A model generated the notes under the pieces. That model made no database searches. It worked only from the letters and a program-made list of their open reading frames with translations, and was not told where the DNA came from. Position numbers and translations under genes: made by a program. This document shows positions 23,701 through 35,700 of a stretch of 64,000 nt of DNA, one piece after another (the stretch's first letter is position 1; every line of letters begins with the position of its first letter). The DNA comes from Acanthochromis polyacanthus (taxonomy: Eukaryota; Chordata; Actinopteri; Pomacentridae): NCBI RefSeq assembly GCF_021347895.1, contig NC_067127.1, positions 17,518,984-17,582,983 of the forward strand, read 5' to 3'.

Positions 23701-26700
23701 AACTTCATAAACATGTCTTGCAGCCAGGATGGAAAGTCATTGATGTTGAAATAAAGTGAAGTAGATGTTACAGGATTTTTAGTGGAGTAAACCTGACACA
23801 CAGAAATACCTATTGTACTTTTACGGTCATGTATTAATAGGTGGTTGTAGTGAAATGCAAAGGTGCGTTTGGAGACATTTATACTTACCAGCTCTGCTAC
23901 TGTCACAAAGCTCAGCTGTGGAATTGGTCAGTTACACATCCTCCAAGTGGTCAATCATGACGTGAGGAGATGGAGCGTAACTCTGCCACTGGGAGCTGTG
24001 AGGTTTTCTTATTTTCACCAGAGATGACACTGTCATGGTTAAAATGATCCAACATGTGGACATGTGTATGTTTACTCTGCAGAGTGGAGAATTTCTGACT
24101 GTGGACAGATGTAAAGTCCAAGGAGGCCGATATCAAGACGACAGCATCATAGACACAACAGTCGGGGTATGTTTTTAGAACAGCAGCACTTTTTCTAAAA
24201 TTAAATCCCCTTGCGCATCTCTTTCTCACATTTTTCTTTTCCTGCCCCATGCTCTCTCCACTTGAGAGATTGCCCTTTACCCTCATGTGTCGTAGTTGTT
24301 TTCTGAAAATAAAGCAAAGAGGGAGAGAGTTTGCAAGGGCAGGCAAACCAAACAGCACAGCCATCCATTATGGATCAGTAGAGCAGACAAGGCAGCTCCA
24401 TGCTGGATAATTCCAGACTGATGAGGATCGAAAGAGGGCTGTTTGTGTTTGTTGTTTTTGTGCTGTCGGGTCAGTCCAACCTTGTTCATCTCGCCCTGGC
24501 TCCCCGTCTGAGCAGCGGGCAGCCGGCTCACCGCACCGCTCCACTAACCCAGTTCGAACTGAATATCAAAGCTGCAGGAGCAGTGTTTCACCAGCCACCT
24601 GCAAAGAAGAGACCGTGACTTTTTATCTCATCTGTCATTGTGGGCTCACATTGTTATCTCCAACCTCAAAAACTAAACTCTATTATTCAGCAGGCTAGCA
24701 CCATTCAAGGTCACACTCAACCTCAGCTCTTTGAGACCTCATCCTTAAAATGCTGCCTGCAGACACACTGCACAGGAAAGACACAGGAAGAACAATGGAT
24801 TTAAATGAGACATGATGCACAGTATCTACAGAGTACCCTTTAAGTGTATTTAAAAAAGCATTTTTTTTTCACAAAGGTTTTGAATATTTTTCTTGCCTGC
24901 CATAGACAGTGTAGGTGTTTTTGGTGGTTTTAGCTGTCAGGAGACAGTTGCTCGAAAGCTCATCAACTCTTAATGAAGAGTCAGTTTTAATCAAAACATA
25001 AATTACCAAATGAATATATTTTGAAATTGGTTCCATCCATCAATTTTCTGCCATTATCTCAATCCAGATTTAGACGAATTTTGAGTCGGTAGGCCATTGG
25101 GATGCAAAAGGCCTTCTGAAAGGACTTTGTCTCTTTGTGGGTGTTTATTGTGTCTTTGTGGTTGTTTAATTGAGGTTTGTGACTTTTACATTGACTTCTC
25201 ACAGGCCTGGGTGGTGAGGGCCCCCCCCCTCACTAATCCATACATGGCCCCAGGTCACATTAATAGATGTTTTAAAAAATGACTGTTAAATATAACATGG
25301 AAGTATTGTATAATAATTGTATTTGGCCGGTACAAGTGTGAAAAAGTACTGAATTTTAGTCTTTGCATAATGAAGGCTTGAACACAGTGCATCTGCTGTA
25401 TGATAAACATCAGTACTGTCCCCTTTTCAGCCCTCTTGGCTCATCTTTGCTCCCCCCCTTTTGGTTCAGGAGCCAGAGACTGATGACAGTGGGCCAGGGC
25501 CAGGAGAGGTGAGCAGCTGGGATGTCAACACTGAACGGATGACCAGCACTGTTGGCAAGCTCTGCAAGACAGAGTCCCAAAACCACATGTCTCCCAGGTA
25601 AACTGCTGATAAACTGCATATGGAGTTATACGCTCAGTATAGTTCTCATTAGGTCAGCACATGCATTATGTACACAAGTTGCAGTGGATTGTTCACAGTT
25701 TGCAAAGAGTGTTTCCTTTCGTTATCTGAGTCCACTTCATTCGGTTCCTTGCTCTGTCTCTGTCATGTCTTGAGCTACTTATGTTTTATCTCCTCCTCAG
25801 TAAAATGGAGAACAGGCTGCAGAGACGTCCTCGCAGCACCTCCATGAAAGACAGACAGAACTCTAAGGCGCAGAGCGATAGGACCAGCAGCATGGAGAGT
25901 GAATGCTCTCCTGACTCACGACTCATAGCACAGGTAACCAACAAACAGGTGTGATACAGTGTTAAGCTCCATATCTGAGGGGAATACTACAAAGCAAGTT
26001 TGACGTAGCCAAGCTTTCTTTGCCTTAGCTTTCTGAACAAAGCCTAAAGCCTCAATCAGAGGTTTGCACACTGTAACTACACAGCTTCATTCAGTGGCTT
26101 AATGAATGTAAAGTTCAAAGGGTTTGCAGTAATTTCCTTAGCTGAGATTCTGAATCCTTTAAGGAGAATATTATCAGGAAACGAAACAGTGAAAATGACT
26201 CTTTTTAAGGCTGATTTTGAGTTGAACCTCATTCGAAGCAGGTTAGGTGTGGCGTATGGTGATCTAGTCAGATTAAAAGGGAGCCACCTTTGTGACAGTG
26301 CAAAGTCAATATACCTCACTAACCAATTACTCGCTTTGTATCACACTTTCTGTTATTTCATATGTAAGTCCAGTGGAAATGTGCTGGCCTGTGTCTGTCT
26401 CAGACTCACTGTTTCTAATATGTGTCGTAGGTTCCCAGGAAGTCTGTGTATGACCAGCTAAACCAGATCCTCATATCTGATGAACGCCTTCCGGAGAGCA
26501 TCATCCTCATCAACACTATGGAGTGGCAAGGACAGGTGTGTGCTTTCCTGGACATTGTACCTCAGTCATGAATTCCCTTACCTTCATTTGTTTATATACA
26601 TGCAAAAAAATCACATGGATCATGCAGGATCGGGCTTACTTGTCAGCCATGCTACAAGCGTTACATTATTCCTAACATGAGCACAAAATGGCAGACATGT

Positions 26701-29700
26701 CATGAGTATAGTTTATGTGGTGTGCACTCTGTGCATCCCAGTAGCATGTATTTCCTGCTTTCTTTCCAACCCAGTCAACCCTGGCTATCGTATATCCATT
26801 AACTCATCGTGTCCCTCTCATGTGTGTTTCTGTGCAGTATGTAGCCGAGTTGCTCCATGAACAGGGCCAGCCCATTGTGTCCACCTGCTCTGCTGCCGAT
26901 GTTCAGGCTGCCTTCAACACCATCGTTACTCGCATCCAGAGATTGTGAGTCACATGCATACATACACACGCTTCGGTTGAATGACACACGCCATCAGAAA
27001 GTGCAATCTTGTTTCTTGTTTCTTGTTATCTTGGACTGATCTGCGCCCAAACTATGTATGATTATCGTGGCTCCTTGCCAGTAGATTTCCAGGACGCTTT
27101 CGCTCATGCTGCTACAGTGCTCTGTCTGTGAACCCATTCTATCAGAATTTGCCTGTTTCATCATGAAAAGCTGAACTTCAGCCGCCTTCATTCTCTTCTC
27201 TTTTCTTGGATCCATCTGCTCAGCTGTCATCTCCTCATGTCAGTGGGAAACCAGACTCTCCTCAGTTTGCTAAACTGCTTCTGTTAAACTTGTTTTCTGC
27301 CGAACCCCGTCGAACTGCAGCTTGTCAACACTTTACTCGCCTGCTCCTCAGCCAACCTGTTTAGTGCAGCTGGGGCCTTGTCATGTAGATTTCTGATATT
27401 AACATGCTCGCTCAGTGCTGTCGTTGTCTAAGCTGGCTGCAGGATTTTCTGTCACAGGGAGGAAACAGAACTTTACAGTTCCACATACAGTATACGACCG
27501 TTTAACAGTTTGGGATCGCTTAGAAATGACCTTATTTTTGAAATAAAAGCAGTTTCTTTCAATGAAGATAACATTAAATGAATCAGAAATACAGTGTAGA
27601 CATTGTTAATGGGGTAAATGACTATTCTAGATGGAAAGTACTGATATTATTTTAGTTTGGGTTTTTTTTGGCTTTTATTTGACAGTTATTAGTAGAGAGG
27701 CAGACAGGAAAGTAGGGAGAAGAGTGGGAGGAAGACCTGCAGCAAAGGGAAATCGAACCCAGGCTGCTGCGTCGGGGAACATCATGGGTTGCCCGCTCAA
27801 CCTGTTGAGCTATCTGGGTGCCCAGAACAGCTGATGTTAATAGAATATCTACATATGGGCACAGAGGAACATTTCCAGCAACCATCACTCCTGTGTTCTA
27901 ATGCTACATTGTGTTAGCTAATGGTGTTATAAGGCTAATAGATGATTAGAAAACCTTTGTGCAATTATATTAGCACATGAATTAAAGTGTGAGTTTTTAT
28001 GGAACACATGAAATTATCTGGGTGAATCCACACTTTTGAACAGCACTGTTTATTTAAGTCCTGTTCAGCTGCTGCACAGTGTATCTTGCATCATGAACCT
28101 TCAGTGCCCCAAATCTTGAAGCATTAAGTTGCAAAGCCCTTACGACAGCATGCCATAGCATGTGTTTACTTGTAATACGCCAAAATTTAAAAAGTTTAAC
28201 ATCAGTTTTGTAAAACTTCAGATCTATTTTCCAGCATGCTAAGCAGAGCTGAATGTCTTTTTATTTCTCAGACTCATTTCAAAGCTGAACTCGGTCTTGT
28301 GTTTGTCATCGTAGGATTAAAAGCTGTTGAAATACTTGCTCTAACTTGAGAAAGACTTGCAGATACTTGCAAGTAGCCAGAATTGCAAATTATAACATAT
28401 GACATAATCTGGCTGTCACAAACGGAAAGACCGGTTTTAAAGCGGGGAAATCCTACTGAGATATAAATCTTTCTTTCAGGCTTCCTTAGTTCTCTCACAC
28501 GTGCTCTCTGACCCACATTTTTCATAAACTGGATCTTTGTCTTGCTCTTAATTACTCATCCCTTTACTCCTCATTTCAACCCTTGCAGCTGTAATTGCAA
28601 CGCACAGACACCGCCGACAATGAAGGTGGCAGTGGCAGGCGACCAGAGTTACCTCAGCACCATCCTGAGGTTCTTTGTGGAGCAACTGGCCAACAAAACG
28701 CCTGACTGGCTCAGCTACATACGTTTCCTGGTGATCCCCATTGGTAAGCTAACTGGGAGAAGAGTGAAATCCTGTTAAGCATGTTCCATACTTGGTATTA
28801 TATATATATATATGAAGTTTTTCTCTCCACTTTCACACAGGTTCTCATCCCCTGGCAAAGTATGTGGCCTCCTTTGACAGCCGATTCAACAGCATCTTTA
28901 TGGACACTGCATGGAGGGAGCTGTTCTGCAGGACGGAACGGCCCACCTCAGGTAGGATGAATTGCTGTGGTGTCTGGCTACAAAGCAAGTCTGCGTGTCT
29001 AATGTGCAGCCAACTTGAAAGGGAAAGAAATGGGGTCAGAGCACAGGTCAGGAGCTGATGAATGGAAAAAAGAGATTTCTTTCAATTGCAAAAGACAGCT
29101 ATGGCCTGTTTTAGATCACGGCCCTGTCCGTCCTTCCTGTAAACTCTCTGCCGCTGCCTAAGAAGACTGTCAGAAGTCAGACACTTACCACAGAGCTGGT
29201 TATATTCAGAGCATTTGAAAATATACATCATCCTAAAATCACACATTATTTTGTTTTCTACACTTCTGTAGTGGTTTTAGCTCTAAAAACTGATTACCAC
29301 ATTAGTGTGATATCAGTACTATAATAAAATGTCGGATTAATTCAAGCAGTGACAAATGATGATATTTGCATTAATTCATCTGATTATTTCAGGATTTTCT
29401 CGTAAATCTCTTCCATGCCGTCTTTCGACAAGATTTGCATTTATTTTTACTCTCACTCACAGTTTGTAAGTCTTGCAATTATAGGCTTACAATCACAGGT
29501 ATGTTTAAGCTTCTGTTCCCATCTATCGCTTCCATGTCACTTATTCTGCCCAAACATGCCCGATAATCATCCCAACCCATTTATTCACTCAATTTAATCC
29601 CCATAGGTGCAGCAGTCACAGTGTCACACACCATGTTGAATCATTTCAAAAGAGATTGCATGAAAAAAACCTTAAAAATAATGTAAGAAAGTACTGGATC

Positions 29701-32700
29701 CTCAATGTTTTTCCTGTTTTTCCTTCATAATTAACATTAACTGTGATCACAATACTAAAGACAGATTTTGAAAGGAATGGCTTTGAGTTTCTGTATTCAA
29801 AAGAATGAGAGAAGCAATATGGTAAAAATATATTAGAATTAAAAATCCAATCCACATTTCAAGTTGCCAGAAATGTATGCCAGGCATCATGTGGCCCGCA
29901 GGCCTTTTGTTTGACACACAATTTATCTTGTGTGTCGTATGGCTGACTTCTCCCACATTTTAATGACATTTTTCCACTCAGCAACTCCTGTCTCCTTGAT
30001 TCAGTGGAATGTAGATGATTAATGCACAGTCTCCTCGCAATCTGCTGTATGTGAAAATTAGCATTTGCATCAATTGTCTTGCAGCTTGTTAGTCAGACAT
30101 AAAAAAGGAGCGGCATGTTGTTAACAATCTGTCACTGTGCTGCCTGCAGATAACATAGATGTAGCGGGGCGAGTCGTTCAGTATCTGGCCGGTGCCAACG
30201 TGTCCCACCAGTTCCCCATCTCAGAAGCCATGCTCACATACAAACAGAAGAGGTAAAGTATCTTTGATTACTTCACTTTAAGCACATTTATGCACTGCAT
30301 ATGCATCTATGTATGCTTCTTGTGCTCCAAGCACGTCTCTGTTGCAATGATTTCTAGCTTGTAGTACTGATACTAATGTTCTTTTATATTGTCCTAATAA
30401 ACATAAGCTTTAGACCTTTTCTGACTACAACATGTGAGTCCATCAAAAGGACTACAGCACTGCAAGTGTATGTCAACTAAACTGCATGAGGATCACAAAT
30501 GGCTGTGCATGCCGGCATGCAGCTACAGACATTTATATTAAACACACACAAAAGCGGCTGAGATGTGACGATAAGTTCAGTTTCCACAGTAGATTCCCAT
30601 CTGTTTATTCTGACATAAATGAGCCCAGAAGATGCAGGTTTTGCTTCATTTCACATTCATTTGTGTAAATAGAAAAACATCTATTATTCTGATAGAGCTG
30701 TTGTTAAAATTTAGAAGCAGACACAGTCCACCCCAGTCATCTGACGGTCACATACACAAACACAGACTCACCCAGCACACGGTCCATTGCATTTCTATGT
30801 GCATTTTGCTTGTCTTCTTTCTGAGGTTTGACCAAACCATTTCCCTCTTGTAAGAGTGGCTTCCTATTGGTCAGAAGGTACTAAATTCAACACAGATTTA
30901 ACACTGTTGCATTCCTTCTCCTCCCCTTTCCCCCTTTGATTTGCATTCAAGGAAAAGAAGTTTGTATTTTGATTTTTATATCAGGTATCTAATTCAATTC
31001 GTTTTGTTTTTGCCCTTCTTATTTTCCCTCCACCATTTGGCTTGAGCTCCTTGCTGTGTCTTAACATTTCCCTTCTCACACTTGGTACTCACTGTAACTT
31101 CACTCTGCACTCTGTCCTGACTTGTGTCCTTGGTTTGATGTGACTTTGATTCTGACTCCGCCCTCTGTGTTGTTGCTGTGAAGATTTGCCTAACAACCTT
31201 AAAAACAGACATTCGCAAAATGAAGTGGTGTTCTGACTCATACATCCAGCAATATCGACATAAGTAATGTTAAATTTAAAACCAAGCCAGTCATGTTTTT
31301 TTCACAGATTTTGTGAGCTTCCCAAAAATCCGGACATGTATCGATTCACCTCTATAGCAGGACACATACCTACCAAACTTTAACTCAATGTGTTTGACTA
31401 CTGCAAGGCCAAAGAAATCCTTTAATATCTATCACAAGAAACACTCTCGAGACATTTTGGAGCCCCAACACTGTTCACTAAAACATTCAGCTCATCTATA
31501 TTACTACTTTCTTGAAACTTAAAAACTTTCTTTAACCCTCATGTCGTCCTGCGAGTCAAAATTGACCCGTTTTAAAGTTTGAAAATGTGGGGAAATGAAA
31601 ATATTTTCACAGTGAAACACTAATGTCCACATTTTCAACATTTTTGGTAAATTTTTGAACATTTTTCAGTGGAAAAAGAAATGTTAAATATGTGTCTTTA
31701 AGAACATTCACATAAAAATCAACCAAAATCCAGAGAATTTCGCAGAATTTTGGTTGATTTTTATGTGAATGTTCTTAAAGAAAATATTATAAGTTTTACT
31801 AATATATATGTAATCACTTTAGATATTTTTAGGATTTTTTTGTTAGATTTTTGCCCATTTAAAAAAAATATTTACAAGAATTTTCTTGCCAATTTTTTTA
31901 AATATAACTTTTAAGGGAATTTTTAAGGAATTATTGGACTTTTCTTCCTGAAGGTTTTGCAAACTTTCAGAAATTTTGGAAATTTTTTTGGCTGATTTTT
32001 TGGGGATTTTTTTCAGACAGGGAAACAATATTTTTTTGGTGCCTGTAAATGAGGACAACAGGAGGGTTAAAGACATTTTTGATCTCAATCAAACACATTT
32101 AAAGTCAAGTGAGAAGCCTGGTGTCCCTCTGGAGCTGCTTGTGCCAGCTGATTTTTTTTTTTTTTAAATAAATTTAAGGTTATCTTAAGTTCTATCATAT
32201 TAAAGGGGACAGATTAGCTTAACTGTTTTTTCCCAGTAACTATCAGGTACAACTGGGTAGTTGACTGAATTATTAGATCCATACATTGGACACAAAGAAT
32301 AATGCATATTAATGCCAAAAAATATAACATCATGAAATTGTAAATCAGTTGGACTAAATGATCATATAACCTTGGTAATAATCTGAACTGCATGAATGCT
32401 ACTAACTACTAATAGTTACTAACACGTATATATTACCACACATGCCTGTATAAATATAACAGTAAGTAAAGTAACACCTACATTCACAAAGTTGTTGGCA
32501 GTGAAAATGTAGTTTTTTAGGTCCATATGGTGTCTTTTATGTGCTAGAAGGAGCAAAATAAGCAGCCAACACTATGGCTGGACATATCTGCCCCTTAACT
32601 GCACTGTACTGATTGCGGTCACAAGAACACAGATGCAGTAACAAACTTCAAAACCAGTCTTGTCAATTTTCAGTGTGGGTTTTTCTGTATCATTCTGCTT

Positions 32701-35700
32701 CTTCGTACTTGATTTATGGTTTGAACATGTATGGCGAAATTACTCTAATATTGCAGTTTGTCGTTGTATAGCATGCAGTAGTTTAACAGCAGAGTTGAGG
32801 GTGAGCTCAAATAGCAGAGGAGTGGTAGCAAAGGCTTTATAGATCTGCACATTCTAGAGGAAGCAGCAGTGGAGAATTAGATCTAAGCCATTTTAAGGCA
32901 TTTTATTTTGGTGAGAGCTCATGATGCTACTCGGGGTAATGTCTTGGAGCACAGCGCTTGTCAAAGCAAAGTGACGAAATGCTTCACAGTAAGCAAACAT
33001 CACAAAAACCATAATGTACAAACACAATGGAAAGAGTAAAATTAGTGAACAGTCATACTGAAATATACAATAGCAAACCCCATGAACAGAATAACAACTA
33101 GAATCGGATAAAAAAAAAAAGAGAGTGTATTTTAAGGATAAATTTAAAAGAAACCCCTGACTCAGCCTGCTATATTTCCTCAGGCAGGTTATTCCAGAGC
33201 CTCGGGGCTGTTTCTTTAAAAGCTCTGTCCCCCTTAGTGCTCAGCCGAGAGTCTGGAACAGATAGAAGCCCCCTATCCAAGGATCTCAGAGTGTGAGGAG
33301 GGTTGTGCGGGGATAAAAGATCAGAGATATTCTGAGGAGTCAGACCGTGTAGTGCTTTGTAATTAATTAAAAGAACCGTCTGATTGATAGTAAAACGTAC
33401 CGGATGCCAGTGTAATTAAGTTAAAACAAGGGTGGTGTGTTTAAACCTATTCATTCTGGTGAAGAGCCTGCCAGCTGAGCACTGTACCGGTTGTAGCTGA
33501 TCTGCAGTTTTATTGTTAAGGCATGCAAAAAAAAAGTCTGTCACTAGCTTTTTATTGGACAGATGCTTCTTAACAATGATTCACACATGACTGAAGTCTT
33601 CATCAGAAAAGACATTTTTTAAGTTTAACCCTCGTGTTGTCCTGCGGGTCAAATCGACCCGTTTTAAAGTTTGAAAATGTGGGGGAAAAAAAATATTTTC
33701 ACAGTGAAGCTTCTGATATCCACATTTTCAACATTTTTGGGGAAATTTTTTTAAATTTTTTTGGTGGGGAAATAAATGTTTAAGAACATTCGCAAAAAAA
33801 AAAATCAACCAAAATCCAGCGAATGAAATGAAGACAACAGGAGGGTTAATGTTGCAGTCAGATGAACTACATCACTCGTTTTAAACTAGCCAGATGTTAC
33901 TAAGATGTTAGGAAGGACCCGACACACAAAGCTTGTAATGGTGTGTATTATTTAGTGGTGGTGCTTCTTCTCTGCAAATCCTCACCTTGAAGTATCCCTA
34001 AAATGTGTGATGTCCAAGGTGATAAGATTTCTGTCGTATGGTATGTGAAGCAGAACTCGAGCCAGTAGTGTTCTTTTGTTGTCTGATGTGGTTGCTAAAA
34101 AGAGGGTAGTTTAGGAGTTGCTCTAATGGTAGCCAGACATTAGTAGAAATAGAACACTAACTCAGCTCTGCTCTGTTGGATCATTTGGTGCGTTTCTGCT
34201 CTTCCACTGCGGCCTGGATGTGTATTAAGCTTTAAGTGATAAGCCTACAGCCTGCATTTACCTTATCTCTGCCTACTGTTGAACAGACAGAGTGCTCCAC
34301 ACTTGGAAGTGTAAAGTAGCCGCACATTTACCATCACTTTTAATAGCACGTATAAAAATAGATGCCTTATCGTAATACCGGCTGACAAGAAAGACCCCCA
34401 CATGTACTTCTGGTTGTAAGGAGCGGTCCTCTCATTCATCTCATTGTACCGTGACCCCAAGATGACCCCATTCCACCCAAGCCGAGTCATGTGCCATTTC
34501 TGCTGTGATGGGACATGGTGCAGGCCATGCCACAGCCATCTTCCTTCAGGACCATTGAGTGTTCATGTGCACCTCTGGAGTGTTGAAATGCTCACACCCA
34601 CCTCTGGTCACACTTACAGACTCTTTACTCTCTTTGTTCACAGCCCTGATGAGGACTCCTGTCAGAAATTTGTGCCATTTATTGGGGTAAGACTTTTTGT
34701 GCCAGTATTAATTCATTTTGTGTTTAAATTTGTTTGACACTAAAACATGATTTTATTATTGCAGGTTGTGAAAGTTGGGATTGTGGAACAAAGTCTCTCA
34801 ACTTCAGGTAAGAAAGGCATATTTTTAAAGGTGTGGTAATGTTTTATCAGGTTAGTGTTGTAGAGGTTTTACGGTTTTCTGACAGAAACACTCCGGAGAG
34901 CGGTAATTATCTGTAAGCTTAGTTCTTGAGGTTCTTTTTTTCCACCTACCCGCAGTGGACTCAGATGATGCGATGGGGGGCAACACAGGCATCCTGTCCT
35001 CCCCGACGCCCCCATCGGCTGGTCCGTATGGAAAGGAGATTGGAGGAACCCCCCCACAGTCTCCCTCTGTGTCCACCGCCCTGTCTGGAGCTGGGTAGGA
35101 CAAAACTCGTATTACCAACCATATTCTAAAAAAATTGGTTGTTTGAACGGTAAAATTCTGGCAGCTGTGGTTGCCAGAGTGCAACCGTAAAATTACGGTA
35201 AAACATTTTCTACATTTATAGTAAAGAAATGTATTGATGTTTTTGATTTTAGGGTTTAAAAAAAGTTCTTCATTCCATATTTTACTGTAAAGATTTGAAA
35301 ACTTACATGAAAATACTATATAAAATAAAGTTTGTGTAACTTGTTATAAATATTACAGCATTTTTCCATTATCAGCACAAAAGTTAATGTATTTAACATT
35401 AAGTATATGTATTTTTAGAAAAACTGCAGTTAAAGCTGCCATAAATATGAAAGCATGTGTCTGTTATTAACACAGCAGTACATCAATTTGACCGGTAACG
35501 AACTCTGGTTTTTTTTACGTGTAATGAATGCAGAAAATTCCATGTTATTTGTTATAAATATTGCAGCATGTTTACCAGTACAACAATATGTACATTTAAC
35601 TGTGAAAAACTGTATTCGTTTCAAGAATTAAATGCAAAAATTAAGTGAAAAAACAATCTAAAAACGCACTTTTCCTTTAATTAACCTATTTACGGTGATT

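Larger units (their letters stand above)
19043..25933 (+). other. pacs1: PACS acidic middle (autoregulatory) exons
   Basis: Eight exons encode a low-complexity acidic and Ser-rich stretch. The exon 19043-19134 gives [20 protein letters not shown], matching the autoregulatory acidic cluster that CK2 phosphorylates in PACS1. Exon 21596-21747 has [20 protein letters not shown] and STPKPKLK; exon 23014-23107 has [16 protein letters not shown]. Exons 24083-24166 and 25470-25597 are poorly conserved, and I placed them from splice sites and frame continuity. Exon 25801-25933 ([11 protein letters not shown]) resumes clear similarity. The region is probably largely disordered, an inference from composition. 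Confidence 0.8.
30253..34643 (+). other. PACS intron, 4.4 kb, MITE-rich
   Basis: This intron holds two TTAA-flanked MITEs (31532-32070 and 33625-33849) and an interspersed repeat (about 33150-33520). No coding exon was identified, and the frames 31843-32088 and 31976-32167 are inside a MITE. The neighbouring exons join in phase (AG + C) without any exon between them. Confidence 0.65.
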
